From assembly GCA_963702555.1 (NCBI GenBank), contig CAVPCW010000008.1:186001-250000 (forward strand): a stretch of DNA of 64,000 nt. Reading direction: 5' to 3'. This document shows, in pieces, positions 52,980 to 62,082 of the stretch; positions within the stretch are counted from its first letter, which is position 1, and every line of letters begins with the position of its first letter. The DNA comes from CAMFLJ01 sp963702555. Its GTDB lineage: Bacteria > Actinomycetota > Acidimicrobiia > Acidimicrobiales > Acidimicrobilacustridaceae. Both the position numbers and the translations under genes were made by a program. The notes beneath the pieces are model-generated. The model saw only the letters and a program-made list of their open reading frames with translations. It was not told the origin of the DNA and did not search any database.

Positions 52980-54368
52980 GTGGAGGAACTGACCGGTCTG
53001 GATGCGCGCTTCCTCTATTCGGAGACGCGTGCCGCCCACATGCACACCCTGAAGATCATCGTGATGGACATGTCGGCGCGGACCGACGAGCTGACGACGA
53101 GCGAGTTCGTGGCCCGGGTCGAGGCCCGCCTCGATCGCCTGCCCGTGCTGCGGCGGCGGGCGGTGCCCGTGCCCTACGGCCTGGGGCACCCGGTGTGGGT
53201 CGAGGAGCCCGGCTTCGACATCACCCGGCAGGTGCACTGGCGCTACGTCGGGGGCGCGGGCACGGACCGCGACCTGGCCGCCATCGTGGCCGAGGTGGCC
53301 GCCGAGCAGCTGCCGCGGGACCGACCCCTGTGGGACCTCACCGTGGTCGAGGGCCTGGAGGGCGAGCAGGTCGCCTTCGTGATGAAGCTGCACCACTCCC
53401 TCGCCGACGGCGGCGCGGCGGTGGCGCTGCTCGCCAACGCCTTCGTGCTCGACGACGCCGATGCCTACATCGAGCCGGCCCGGCCCGAGCCCATCCCGTC
53501 GGACCAGGAGCTCATCCGCCATGCGTTGGCGAACGGCACCCGCCGGGCGCTCGGTGTGCCCCGGTTGGTCGCCCGCTCCGCCAGCGGGATCATCGCCTCA
53601 CGGCGGGCCCAGAACGAGGTCGACGTGGCCCTGCCCGCCTACTTCTCGGGCCCCCGCACGTCGTTCAACGCCTCGCTGGTGCCCGAGCGCACCTTCGCCA
53701 TGACCGGGCTCGACCTGCCGGAGCTGCTGCGGGCCAAGACGGCGGCGGGGGCGACGCTCAACGACGTGTTCCTGGCCGTGGTCGGCGGGGCGCTGCGCCG
53801 CTACCTCCTGCGGCGGGGCGAGCTGCCCGAGCAGGGGCTGGTCGCGGGCGTGCCGATCGCGACCGGGCCGACCCGCGTGCACTACAGCGGCAACCACCTC
53901 GACAACCTGGCGGTGCCGACGGGCACCGACATCGCCGATCCGGTCGAGCGGGTGCGCCACATCCACGACGCCATGGTGGCGGGACGCAAGGTGCGTGAGG
54001 CGCTGGGCCCCGACCTGTTCGAGGGTCGGGCCGCGCTGACCCCGCCGCTGCTCTACCCGGTCGGCATCCGCCTGTGGGCCCGCACCCGCCTGGCCGACCG
54101 CACGCGGCCGCCGATCAACCTGATCGCGTCGAACGTGCGGGGCCCGGCCGAGCTGCCGACGATGAGCGGCGCCCGGGTCACTGCGCTCTATTCGATGGGA
54201 CCGATCCTGGAAGGAATCGGGCTGAACGTCACTGCCTGGAGCTTCCAGGACCAGTTAGACGTATCGGTGATGGGAACGCCGGGGACGTTGGCGGATCCCT
54301 GGGACCTGATCGACGATCTGCATGCGTCGGCGGCCGAGCTCACGAGATCACTGGGGGTGAGCCGGTAG
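52980..54368 (+). CDS. Second wax ester synthase/diacylglycerol acyltransferase (WS/DGAT)
   Basis: 462 residues. Catalytic motif His138-His139...Asp143-Gly144 in VMKLHHSLADGG; ASNVRGPAELPTMSGARVTA near the C-terminus corresponds to the family's conserved NVPGP region. It is clearly paralogous to the enzyme encoded at 51242-49803 but divergent, so it may differ in acceptor. GTG 52980 with AAAGGGGG upstream. Divergent from the acyl-CoA synthetase across a 96-bp gap that must hold both promoters. Confidence 0.94.
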   Translation: MEELTGLDARFLYSETRAAHMHTLKIIVMDMSARTDELTTSEFVARVEARLDRLPVLRRRAVPVPYGLGHPVWVEEPGFDITRQVHWRYVGGAGTDRDLAAIVAEVAAEQLPRDRPLWDLTVVEGLEGEQVAFVMKLHHSLADGGAAVALLANAFVLDDADAYIEPARPEPIPSDQELIRHALANGTRRALGVPRLVARSASGIIASRRAQNEVDVALPAYFSGPRTSFNASLVPERTFAMTGLDLPELLRAKTAAGATLNDVFLAVVGGALRRYLLRRGELPEQGLVAGVPIATGPTRVHYSGNHLDNLAVPTGTDIADPVERVRHIHDAMVAGRKVREALGPDLFEGRAALTPPLLYPVGIRLWARTRLADRTRPPINLIASNVRGPAELPTMSGARVTALYSMGPILEGIGLNVTAWSFQDQLDVSVMGTPGTLADPWDLIDDLHASAAELTRSLGVSR

Positions 54369-54389
54369 CCGCACAGGGGGTGAACCGTG

Positions 54390-55859
54390 ATGACCACGAC
54401 CGTTGCCGTACGCCGTTCACAGCCGGCCCGCTCACCCTCACCGCTCACGCTCGTTGCGCCGGCGGAGCGCCGTGGTGGCGCTGGCCACGGTCATGGCGAT
54501 GGTGCTCGCCGTCGGCTGCGCCGGCAACCGTGACGCGACCGTCGGTGACGACGGCCGGCCGCCGCCGAGGTGGAGGGCGCCACCGAGGCGAAGGACACCG
54601 CGTTCGGCACGCTGGCCTCGCCGTGCGGCCCGGGTGAGGCGGCGGGCGCGACCCAGCAGGGCGTGACCGACACCGAGATCACCATCGGCTACGGCGACGA
54701 CGCCGGCTACCAGGGTGCCCCCGGCCTGAACCACGAGATGTCCGACGCCGTGAAGGCGATGATCGAGTGGTGCAACGCCCAGGGCGGCATCAACGGCCGC
54801 CAGGTGGTGGGCAACTACTACGACGCCAAGGTGCTCGAGGCGTCGAACGCCACCCAGGAGGCGTGCGCGCAGGTCTTCATGCTCGTGGGCCAGGGCTGGG
54901 CGCTCGATGGTGGTGCCGAACCGGCCCGGCTGAACTGCTCGTTGGCCACGGTGCCGGGGTTCACCAGCAACTCCGAGTTCGCCATGGCACCGCTGATGGT
55001 GCAGCCGAACCCGAACCCGACCGACTTCAACAACGTGCAGCAGGCCGCGGCGCTGGCCCGGGCCTTCCCGGACGAGGTGAAGAAGGCGGCGGTCGTCTAC
55101 AGCAGCCTGCCGTCGACGATCGATGCCACCGAGAAGATGCTCGGGACCTACACCTCGCAGGGGTTCGAGTTCCTGGGGGCCTGCACGCAGACCTACGCCA
55201 TCCAGGGCGAGGCCGACTGGAAGCCGATCGCCCTTCGCCTGAAGGAGTGCGGGGCCGAGATGGTGTACTTCTCGGGCACGCCGATCCCGCACTTCGAGAA
55301 CCTGCTCGATGCGTCGAACCAGGTCGACTACGACCCGATCTGGTTCAGCGAGACCAACTTCGCCACGCCGCAGCTGGCCGACTGGAACGTGTCGGGCTTC
55401 GGCGATGACCTGTACGTGCGGATGACGTACACGCCGCTCGAGCAGGCCGACGTGAACCCGGCCACGCAGCAGTACATCGACATCGTGAAGGGCAACGGCG
55501 GCGACGTCGCGCTGCTGGGGGCGCAGTCGACCTCGGCGTTCCTGTTGTGGGCGACGGCCGCCAAGGCGTGCGGCTCGAACCTCACGAGCGCCTGCGTGCT
55601 CGACGAGCTGAGCCGGGTGCACGAGTGGACCGGTGGCGGGCTGCACTCGCCGATGGACCCGGGCGCCAACCTGCCGGGCGACTGCGGCATGGTGCTGAAG
55701 CTGGAGGGCACCGAGTACGTGCAGTGGGCGCCCGAGGAGCGGGGCACGTTCGAGTGCGACCCGAGCTTCATGGTGAAGGTCGACCCGCCGCTGACCTCGG
55801 CGGGGTCGTTGCAGATCGACGAGAACCGGGTGTCGCAGAAGAACCGGGTGGGCGGCTGA
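54390..55859 (+). CDS. ABC-type branched-chain amino acid-like substrate-binding lipoprotein (frameshifted)
   Basis: About 490 residues. A lipoprotein signal peptide (VVALATVMAMVLAVGC) is followed, after an indel near 54556-54563, by the mature Peripla_BP-type (type I) protein: ITIGYGDDAGYQGAPGLNHE, MIEWCNAQGGINGRQVVGNY, KKAAVVYSSLPSTIDATEKM, and more. A second indel near 54440 is possible, because ATG 54390 is in a different frame from the signal peptide. It captures a small ligand outside the cell for an ABC importer or signalling; no permease or ATPase genes are adjacent. Four or more cysteines in the mature part may form disulfides. Confidence 0.85.
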
Positions 55860-55890
55860 TGGGCGGGCCGGAGAGCCCGGTGGTGGGGCG

Positions 55891-56952
55891 GTGGGTCCGG
55901 TGAGCGCGAGCGCCCCGCCGGTGCCTCGCCGGGTGCTGGTGACCGGAGGCTCGGGCTTCATCGGGGCCCACAGCGCGCGGGCCCTGGCCGACGACGGTCA
56001 CGACGTGCGGTTCCTGGTGCGCAGCCGTGACCGGTTGGCGCGCACGGCCGGTGCGCTGGGCGTGCCGATCGACGACGTGGTGATCGGCGACGTCACCGAC
56101 CCGACGGCGGTGCGGACCGCGCTCGACGGGTGCGACGCGGTGCTGCACGCGGCGGCGGTGGTCTCGACCGGGGCGGACGACTCGGCGGCGATGTCGGCCA
56201 CCAACGAGATGGGTGCCCGCACCGTGTTGGGGCTGGCCGCCGAGCTCGGCCTCGACCCGATCGTGCACGTGTCGAGCGGCAGCGTGCTCTACCCGACCGA
56301 CGACCCGGTGGTGGGCCCGGAGAGCCCGGTGGTCGAGGGGTTGGGGCCCTACGCCGAGTCGAAGGTGGCGGCCGAGCGCTTCGCCCGGCACCTCCAGGCG
56401 GCCGGCGTGCCGGTGGTGTGCACCTATCCGATGATGGTGCTGGGCCCGCCGGCGGGGGAGCGGGGCGGTGAGGGGTCGACGGCGCTGCCGCCGTTCCTGC
56501 GCTCTCGGATGATCAGCGACGTCGGCCAGTGGTCGGCGATCGACGTGCGCGACCTGGCCCGGGTGCACGCGGCGCTGATGGAGCCGGGCCTCGGCCCTCG
56601 CCGCTACACGTGCGGCGGCCACTTCTTCACCACGGGCGAGGCGGCCGACATGATGGCGCAGGTCACCGGGCGGACCATCCGGCGCATCCCGGTGCCGGCG
56701 GCGGCGATCACGGCGTTCGGGGCGCTCAACGAGCGGGCGATGGGCCTGTTGGGCCGGGCCACCACGTTCACCCGCGACGCCATGGTGTACCTGGTGCGCT
56801 GCGTGCCGGTGGACGACAGCCGCACAGTGGCCGAGCTCGGCGTGGTGTTCCGCGACCCGCTCGAGACCATGCGCGACACGATCCGCGGCCTCGTCGACTC
56901 CGGCTCGATCTCGAAGGAGAACGCAGGCCTGGCTGCCGAGGCGCCGACTTGA
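55891..56952 (+). CDS. NAD-dependent epimerase/dehydratase (extended SDR)
   Basis: 353 residues. Rossmann NAD motif TGGSGFIG near residue 20, VTDPTAVRTALDGCDAVLHA, then the active-site Ser in VSSGSVLYP and the YxxxK pair in PYAESKVAAERF. The C-terminal part (FTRDAMVYLVRCVPVDDSRT) resembles 3-beta-HSD/dihydroflavonol-reductase-like SDRs. Likely acts on a sterol, sugar or polyketide carbonyl; unspecified. GTG 55891 is used; GTG 55900 is equally plausible. Confidence 0.88.
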   Translation: MGPVSASAPPVPRRVLVTGGSGFIGAHSARALADDGHDVRFLVRSRDRLARTAGALGVPIDDVVIGDVTDPTAVRTALDGCDAVLHAAAVVSTGADDSAAMSATNEMGARTVLGLAAELGLDPIVHVSSGSVLYPTDDPVVGPESPVVEGLGPYAESKVAAERFARHLQAAGVPVVCTYPMMVLGPPAGERGGEGSTALPPFLRSRMISDVGQWSAIDVRDLARVHAALMEPGLGPRRYTCGGHFFTTGEAADMMAQVTGRTIRRIPVPAAAITAFGALNERAMGLLGRATTFTRDAMVYLVRCVPVDDSRTVAELGVVFRDPLETMRDTIRGLVDSGSISKENAGLAAEAPT

Positions 56953-56961
56953 GCGCGTGAG

Positions 56962-57765
56962 CTACGCGGGTGCCGGCTGCGCCATCTGGGCGAGCATCGC
57001 GTCGAGAGCGGCCTGGTCGGGCGCCGGGAACACATCGGCGGCCGGGACCCGGGCGAGGGTGTCGAGCAGCTCGGGGAGCATGGCCCCGGAGGCCGCGGGC
57101 AGGTGGGCGCTGAGGACGTGGTCCGGCTCGATGCGGCGGATCCGGTCCAGGTCGCGGGCGAAGACGTCGGTGTCGACCTTGTGCAGCCAGGCGGCGTCGA
57201 TGGTGCCCCAGAGCACCTGGCCGTCCCGCATGTCGGCACCGGCCCCGTCGGCGCTCTCCGGGGGCTCGTCGGTGAACAGGGCGCCGAAGCAGTCGGACGT
57301 GAACAGGGCGTTGGCCTTGCTGTCGTGGAAGCCGACGGTGATCGGGTTGTCGAACGCAGGCGGCTTCACGCCGGTGAGGGTGCGGTCGCCGAGCGCGATG
57401 GTCTCGCCGGGGTTGACGAAGTTGACCCGGTCCATCGGCAGCGGGGCCTGGAGGCCCATGATCCCGACCCCGAAGAAGGTGGTGATCACCCGCAGCTGCG
57501 GGTTGGCGTCGAGCAGTGCCGTGACGGCGCCGATGTGGTCGGGGTCGGTGTGGGTGAGCCACAGCCACCGCAGGTCGGCGGGGTCGATGACCGTCTCGAG
57601 GGTGGCGAGGTACTCGTCGCGCATCACGACAGGGCAGGTGTCGACGAGGACGGGCTCCGCGCCGTGGAGGACGAAGGAGTTGACCGGGAGATGGCCGAGG
57701 CCCGGGATGCCGACGGCGGTGGTCACGGCATCGATGCCGGGCGCGGCTTGGTAGGTCGAGTACAT
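56962..57765 (-). CDS. MBL-fold metallo-hydrolase
   Basis: 267 residues. The metal site is WLTHTDPDHIGAV, His72/Asp74/Asp76/His77, so the second His of the usual HxHxDH is an Asp. Such variation occurs in diiron, ODP-like and other MBL proteins rather than typical hydrolases. FTSDCFGALF supplies the bridging Asp, and a His lies in HVLSAHLPAA. It may bind O2/NO or be a hydrolase; unclear. It starts 8 bp downstream of the SRPBCC gene on the same strand, so both are co-transcribed and divergent from the TetR regulator. Confidence 0.87.
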   Translation of the reverse strand: MYSTYQAAPGIDAVTTAVGIPGLGHLPVNSFVLHGAEPVLVDTCPVVMRDEYLATLETVIDPADLRWLWLTHTDPDHIGAVTALLDANPQLRVITTFFGVGIMGLQAPLPMDRVNFVNPGETIALGDRTLTGVKPPAFDNPITVGFHDSKANALFTSDCFGALFTDEPPESADGAGADMRDGQVLWGTIDAAWLHKVDTDVFARDLDRIRRIEPDHVLSAHLPAASGAMLPELLDTLARVPAADVFPAPDQAALDAMLAQMAQPAPA

Positions 57766-57773
57766 GGCTGGCC

Positions 57774-58274
57774 TCAGCGACCGTCGGTGGCGGCTTCGGC
57801 CGCGGCCTTGAGCTTGCTCAGCGTGTGGCGCATGCCCTCACGGAGCTCGTTGGCCCGGTTCGTCGGGACGTCCACGATGCGGGCCCAGGTCGGGATCCAG
57901 TGGACGTCGTAGGACTCGCGCACCCGGGTGGCCCCGTCGGGGGTCGCCTCGAGGTCGTAGCGCCAGACGGTGGACTCCCGTCCGCCCTCCTCGGTGAAGA
58001 AGGCGAACGTGCGGCCGCGGTCGGCCTCGAGGACGCGGCCGTTGCGCGACCACTTCATCAAGCCGGCGGGCCCGCCCTTGTTGTGCCCGACGAAGGTGGC
58101 GTCGACGACGGGGCCGGTGGAGCCGTTGGTCCACTCGACCTGCTGGCACTCGGGGCTCCACTCGCCCATGCGGGGCAGCTCGGCCAGGAGGTCGTAGATC
58201 GCGTCCGCCGGGGCGTCGATCACGATCTCCTCGCTGTCGGAGCGGAGCCACCACCTGCTGCTCGTGCCGGTCAT
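57774..58274 (-). CDS. SRPBCC (START/Bet v1-like) family protein
   Basis: 166 residues with the helix-grip start EEIVIDAPADAIYDLLAELP and the strand GRTFAFFTEEGGRESTVWRY. The fold binds hydrophobic ligands such as sterols, polyketides or lipids in a central cavity. AGGAG precedes ATG 58274. First gene of a two-gene operon with the MBL protein, driven by a promoter that shares the intergenic region with a TetR regulator gene. Confidence 0.87.
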   Translation of the reverse strand: MTGTSSRWWLRSDSEEIVIDAPADAIYDLLAELPRMGEWSPECQQVEWTNGSTGPVVDATFVGHNKGGPAGLMKWSRNGRVLEADRGRTFAFFTEEGGRESTVWRYDLEATPDGATRVRESYDVHWIPTWARIVDVPTNRANELREGMRHTLSKLKAAAEAATDGR

Positions 58275-58306
58275 CTCGAGTTCTCCTGCGCGGGTCGGAA
58301 GTAGTC

Positions 58307-58362
58307 ATGTAGCAATGGTTATAGGTCATAGCTAAAGCTGTCAACGACAAATTTGGCTACAT
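58307..58362. promoter_or_regulatory. Candidate TetR operator in divergent promoter region
   Basis: ATGTAGC (58307-58313) and GCTACAT (58356-58362) form an inverted repeat spaced by 42 bp, bracketing the AT-rich (for this genome) promoter. An inner TAGC...GCTA pair lies between. It fits a TetR autoregulator controlling both directions. Confidence 0.45.
58318..58344 (-). promoter_or_regulatory. Probable sigma-70-type promoter of the SRPBCC-MBL operon
   Basis: Reading the minus strand, TTGACA (58344-58339), a 15-bp spacer, then TATAAC (58323-58318). Spacing is shorter than ideal. Transcription would start near 58311, giving a 37-nt leader before ATG 58274. Confidence 0.55.
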
Positions 58363-58381
58363 CCAGCGGTAGTCTGCGCCC

Positions 58382-59083
58382 ATGAGCGTCTCGCCCAGTC
58401 CAGCAGGGGAGGAGCCGGCCCGCCCCGATCGCCGGGCGCGCCGGCGTCAGGAGACCATCGAGGAGATCCTCGAGATCTCGGTCCTCGTCATGACCGAGGA
58501 GGGGGTCAACGGCCTGAGCCTCAGCGAGGTGGCCCGCCGCCTCGGGGTGCAGCCGCCGTCGCTCTACAAGTACTTCCCGTCACTGCACGCCGTGTACGAC
58601 GCCATCTTCGAGCGAGGTCAGCGCGAGAACCTCGAGGTCATGCGGGCGGCCATGGCCGATGGCGAGCCCGGGCTCGACGCGCTGGCCAAGGGCCTCGAGG
58701 CGAGCGGCTCGTGGGCCCTGGCCAACCAGGCCGTGGCCCAGCTGCTCTTCTGGCGGCCGGTGCCCTCGTTCGAGCCCTCGACGGAGGCGTTCGCCCCGAG
58801 CCACGAGATGGTGGCGCTGCAGCACGAGGCGATGAACGACGCGGTCGACGCCGGCCAGTTGGGCGAGGGCGCACGGGACATGGAGTCGGTGTACCTCGTG
58901 TCGATCTTCGTCATGGGCGTGATCAGCCAGGCCATGGCCAACGAGCCCGACCTGCCCTGGGGCCAAGGGCGCTTCACGCCCCTGTTCTCCAAGCTGATGG
59001 GCCTGCTCGTCGCCGCCTATCCGCCCGCGCCGAAGAGGGCGAGCAGCGCCAAGCGGACCCCAGCGGCGAAGTCGGCCCGCTGA
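58382..59083 (+). CDS. TetR/AcrR-family transcriptional regulator
   Basis: 233 residues. The N-terminal HTH has VNGLSLSEVARRLGVQPPSL followed by YKYFPS, the TetR signature. The ligand domain (residues ~70-215) is helical, and the tail is Lys/Ala-rich (APKRASSAKRTPAAKSAR), an actinobacterial feature. It is divergent from the SRPBCC-MBL operon, which it probably represses. No ribosome-binding site is seen; a TAGTCT at 58370-58375 would place transcription at the ATG, suggesting a leaderless message. Confidence 0.9.
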   Translation: MSVSPSPAGEEPARPDRRARRRQETIEEILEISVLVMTEEGVNGLSLSEVARRLGVQPPSLYKYFPSLHAVYDAIFERGQRENLEVMRAAMADGEPGLDALAKGLEASGSWALANQAVAQLLFWRPVPSFEPSTEAFAPSHEMVALQHEAMNDAVDAGQLGEGARDMESVYLVSIFVMGVISQAMANEPDLPWGQGRFTPLFSKLMGLLVAAYPPAPKRASSAKRTPAAKSAR

Positions 59084-59102
59084 GATCCAGCGAGGGGCTC
59101 CC

Positions 59103-59420
59103 TCAGTGGCTGCGCAGGGCGTCGACCAACTCCTGCTTGTGCATCGACGAGCGCCCTTCGATCTCGCGCTTCGAGGCCATCGCGTGCAACTGCTCCACCG
59201 ACAGTTCCTCGAGCGGGGTGGCCAGTGGGGTCTCGTCACGCAGGTAGCGGGCCGCCTCGCGCCGAAGAGCGTCGATCCTGTCGGCGACGTCGTCGATCTG
59301 GGCCCTCACCATGGGCTGCTCCAACATCTCCGCCAGTCGGTCTCCGCTATGCACGGCGATGTCGCGTAGTCGGTCGCTGAGCTCCTGCAGAACGTTCGGG
59401 ACATCGTTCGGGGTGATCAT
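59103..59420 (-). CDS. Small helical protein with C-terminal Rho_N/SAP-like domain
   Basis: 105 residues. The N-terminal ~60 are helical (VPNVLQELSDRLRDIAVHSG, ADRIDALRREAARYLRDETP). The last ~40 (LEELSVEQLHAMASKREIEG, then MHKQELVDALRSH) match the Rho N-terminal/SAP-like helix-extended-loop-helix, a nucleic-acid-binding fold. The role is unknown, perhaps nucleoid or RNA binding. AGGAGGA precedes ATG 59420. Confidence 0.8.
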   Translation of the reverse strand: MITPNDVPNVLQELSDRLRDIAVHSGDRLAEMLEQPMVRAQIDDVADRIDALRREAARYLRDETPLATPLEELSVEQLHAMASKREIEGRSSMHKQELVDALRSH

Positions 59421-59651
59421 GGCGGTTCCTCCTCGAGAGGCTCTTCCTGCCCGCATCGTGGCGCCGCTCGATCCCGACCGGTAGGGCCAGCGTGCCCGGA
59501 TGATGGCTATGTGCCGCCGCGGAGTTCACTCGCCATGGTGCGCGAGGCGGGACACGACCATGGGCATGGGGTCGGTGGCGCGCTCACTGGCGGACCCCGC
59601 GGTGCCGGTGCCGTGCTGGGTCAGCGCCACTGACGACGCTCACCGGGCTCG

Positions 59652-60095
59652 TTACTCGCCGAGGCCGATGTCGAAGTCGTAGGAGTCCCAGAGCAGGTCG
59701 GCGCCGCGGTGGCGGTGGCGGCTGATCTGGGCGAGGAGGGTGATGGCCTGCTCGCGGACGTCGTCGACGGTCGAGCGGCGGTCGGCGAGGGTGGTGTCGA
59801 GGCGCTCGACCTGTTCGGCCATCACGACGTGCTCGCGGCGCAGCACGTCGATGGTGTGGATCTGCCGGGGGCTGCGCCCGATGACGTCCTCGTAGAGGCC
59901 GCCGGGCTTCTCGACCTCGTCGATGTGGGCCTGGAGCGCAGCGCCGACCTCGGTGGCGGCGGCCTGCACGCCGGCGACCCACGTCTCGCTGTCTCCGGCG
60001 GCTCGGGTCACCGCCGATTCGAGATCGATGGCGGACGCCTCCAGGCGCTCTCGCCGTACCTTGATCCGCCCCAGGTTCGCATCCATGTCAGCCAT
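59652..60095 (-). CDS. Hemerythrin-like four-helix protein
   Basis: 147 residues, all helical. Possible iron ligands: His in AHIDEVE, His in RREHVVMAEQ, and a terminal SRHRHRGADLLWDSYDFDIG, where His and Asp/Glu lie at hemerythrin-like spacing. The ending closely resembles HHE-domain proteins of actinobacteria, but not all ligands can be aligned, so this is a suggestion. ATG 60095 or 60086. Confidence 0.6.
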   Translation of the reverse strand: MADMDANLGRIKVRRERLEASAIDLESAVTRAAGDSETWVAGVQAAATEVGAALQAHIDEVEKPGGLYEDVIGRSPRQIHTIDVLRREHVVMAEQVERLDTTLADRRSTVDDVREQAITLLAQISRHRHRGADLLWDSYDFDIGLGE

Positions 60096-60328
60096 CTTCG
60101 GATCGTCGCGCCGCGTGGCCCTGAGGACACCGGGCCGGATGACCCGACCCCACCCGCTCAAAGTCCGCGGCCGGGGACAGGTCGCGCGCCAGGTGTCGCA
60201 CATCTGTCGGGCTGTCGGTCCGCGGGGCCGCCGGTTGTGGGGTCGCCGACGCGGGGAGTGCTGGTGTCGGTGGGCGAAGCGCTTCTGGAGAGCACGTGTT
60301 CTCGCGTTCGGCCTTCCCCGGACCGGGC

Positions 60329-60347
60329 CCGTCCCCGCGAGGGACGG
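60329..60347 (-). terminator. Terminator after the aldolase gene
   Basis: Perfect 7-bp arms CCGTCCC (60329-60335) and GGGACGG (60341-60347) with a 5-nt loop, directly after the aldolase stop codon. Confidence 0.65.
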
Positions 60348-61235
60348 TCAGGTGATCGACGCGGCGTAGATCCCCGCGATCGACGCGTCGAGCGTGGCGT
60401 CGAACTCGCTGTCGGACTGATCCACCGAGAGGCCCTCGGTCAGCGCCCTCGAGAAGCTGGCGACCACTCCGTGCTGGCGGGCCAGTCTCGCGTTGGCCTC
60501 TTCGCGGGAGTAACCCCCGGAGAGGGCCACGATCCGCAGGACCCGAGGGTGGGCGACGAGCGGCGCGTACAGGTCCTCGGTCTCGGGCGGCGTGAGCTTG
60601 ATCATCACCCGATGGTTGTCGTCGAGGCGATCGAGCTGTCCTAGCAGGGCGACGAGCAGCAGGGTCTCGGCTGCGGACTTCTGGGGGCTGTGGATGTCGA
60701 TCTCCGGCTCGATGATCGGCACCAGGCCGGCGTCGAGGATGCGGTGGGCGATGTCGAACTGCTGGCCCACCACCGCCCCCACCCCGGCGGCATCGGCGAG
60801 CGTGATCACCGAACGCATCTTCGTGCCGAACACCCGGTTGGCCACGGCCCGCTCGAGCAGCTCGTCGAGGTCGGGAATCGGCTTCATGACCTGCGCTCCG
60901 TCGGCCGCCTCGGCGAGGCCCTTGTCGACCTTGAGGAACGGCACGATGTGCTTCACCTCCCACAGGAAGCGGGCGGTTGGTCGACCCTGCACCTCCCGGT
61001 CCATCGTCTGCTCGAAGAGGATCGCCCCGAGGATGCGGTTGCCGTCGAAGCTCGGACTGGTGATGATCCGGGTCCGCATGGCGTGCACGAGGTCGAACAT
61101 CTCCGCGTCAGTGGCGTAGGCGGACCGGTCGATGCCGTACAGCTCGAGCGCCCGCGGGGTGCTGCCGCCGCTCTGGTCCAACGCGGCGATGAATCCCGGG
61201 GCGGACTCGATCTTCTGGAACTGCTGGTCGTCCAT
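60348..61235 (-). CDS. fda: Class I fructose-bisphosphate aldolase
   Basis: 295 residues, the size of bacterial single-domain class I aldolases. Key lysines are Lys102/Lys105 in LKVDKGL, Lys139 in GTKMRSV and the Schiff-base Lys213 in VMIKLTPPE; the acidic cluster is EPEIDI. It cleaves fructose-1,6-bisphosphate to glyceraldehyde-3-phosphate and dihydroxyacetone phosphate in glycolysis, reversibly. It needs no metal, unlike class II. GAGG precedes ATG 61235. Confidence 0.95.
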   Translation of the reverse strand: MDDQQFQKIESAPGFIAALDQSGGSTPRALELYGIDRSAYATDAEMFDLVHAMRTRIITSPSFDGNRILGAILFEQTMDREVQGRPTARFLWEVKHIVPFLKVDKGLAEAADGAQVMKPIPDLDELLERAVANRVFGTKMRSVITLADAAGVGAVVGQQFDIAHRILDAGLVPIIEPEIDIHSPQKSAAETLLLVALLGQLDRLDDNHRVMIKLTPPETEDLYAPLVAHPRVLRIVALSGGYSREEANARLARQHGVVASFSRALTEGLSVDQSDSEFDATLDASIAGIYAASIT

Positions 61236-61607
61236 GGGGGCCTCGTCATGGTCGTGGTCGGACAGGGGGACGACGTCTCGGCTGTTGCTGCAGGAAGGAC
61301 GGGTGGTCGTGCCCCGCGTTGGAGCGAAGCCACCGGTCGTGCACGCCGCAGATCCATCTTGGACCCGGTGCCGCCGAGGGTCTACCCGTCAGATCACCGG
61401 AGGCGGGCCTCGCCGGACCTCGAACCCCGTCGGTGATCTGCGCCACAGAGCGATCCGACAGCGCGCGAGATCCTCGATCAGCGCCTCGGGTCCGGCACCT
61501 GAGCAAGGTCGCGCCCGACCGACGACCGGCGGCGCAGGGATCCCCGAGGCGCATGGGGGAAGGCGATCTCGGTGTCGCCACGTCCCGGTGTTCTCGAACT
61601 CGTGGTC
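61236..61607. other. Intergenic region with a 10-bp perfect inverted repeat
   Basis: About 370 bp with no convincing gene. CAGATCACCG (61391-61400) and CGGTGATCTG (61432-61441) are perfectly complementary around a 31-nt loop. It could be a terminator for the upstream cupin gene or an operator of the aldolase. Confidence 0.5.
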
Positions 61608-61922
61608 CTAATCGCCGGTCAGCGTGAGCAGCATCACGGTGGGCTCCAGGGCGGTCAGGGAATGAGGAGTTCCCGGCGCCATGTGGAGCCAGAAGCCAGG
61701 ACCAGCGTCGAGCTCATCTCCATCGACGGTGAACCGCAGTCGACCCGTGATGACCTGCACCACGGCTGCTCGAGCGGCCCGATGCTCGGTGAGCTCCTGA
61801 TCGGTGTCGAACCCGAACACCGTCACGTTCGCGTCATCCCCGCGGTAGACGACCTTGGACACCACTGCACCCGGCTGGATGTCCACCACCGCTTCGACGT
61901 CCTGAATCGCAGAGTGGGTCAT
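61608..61922 (-). CDS. Small cupin-domain protein
   Basis: 104 residues, one cupin barrel. Motif 1 is modified: ELTEHRAARAAVVQVITGRL holds only one clear His; motif 2 is GPGFWLHMAPGTPHSLTALE with its His. Metal binding may be weaker than usual. Role unknown; related short cupins act in sugar or antibiotic metabolism or as sensors. GAGGCGCC precedes ATG 61922. Confidence 0.85.
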   Translation of the reverse strand: MTHSAIQDVEAVVDIQPGAVVSKVVYRGDDANVTVFGFDTDQELTEHRAARAAVVQVITGRLRFTVDGDELDAGPGFWLHMAPGTPHSLTALEPTVMLLTLTGD

Positions 61923-62082
61923 GGCGCCTCGCGTTCTGACCGATCCGGGCGACCGGCGTCTCTCGCAGCATGTCACGGCACCGGTGCTGGGTCTCCAGCG
62001 GGGTTCCCCACGCGATCCAAGAGGTGCCTGCTCGAGAGTTCGGGCAGGCGTGCCCGTGCCTGCCTGAGCGGGCGAGTCGCCT

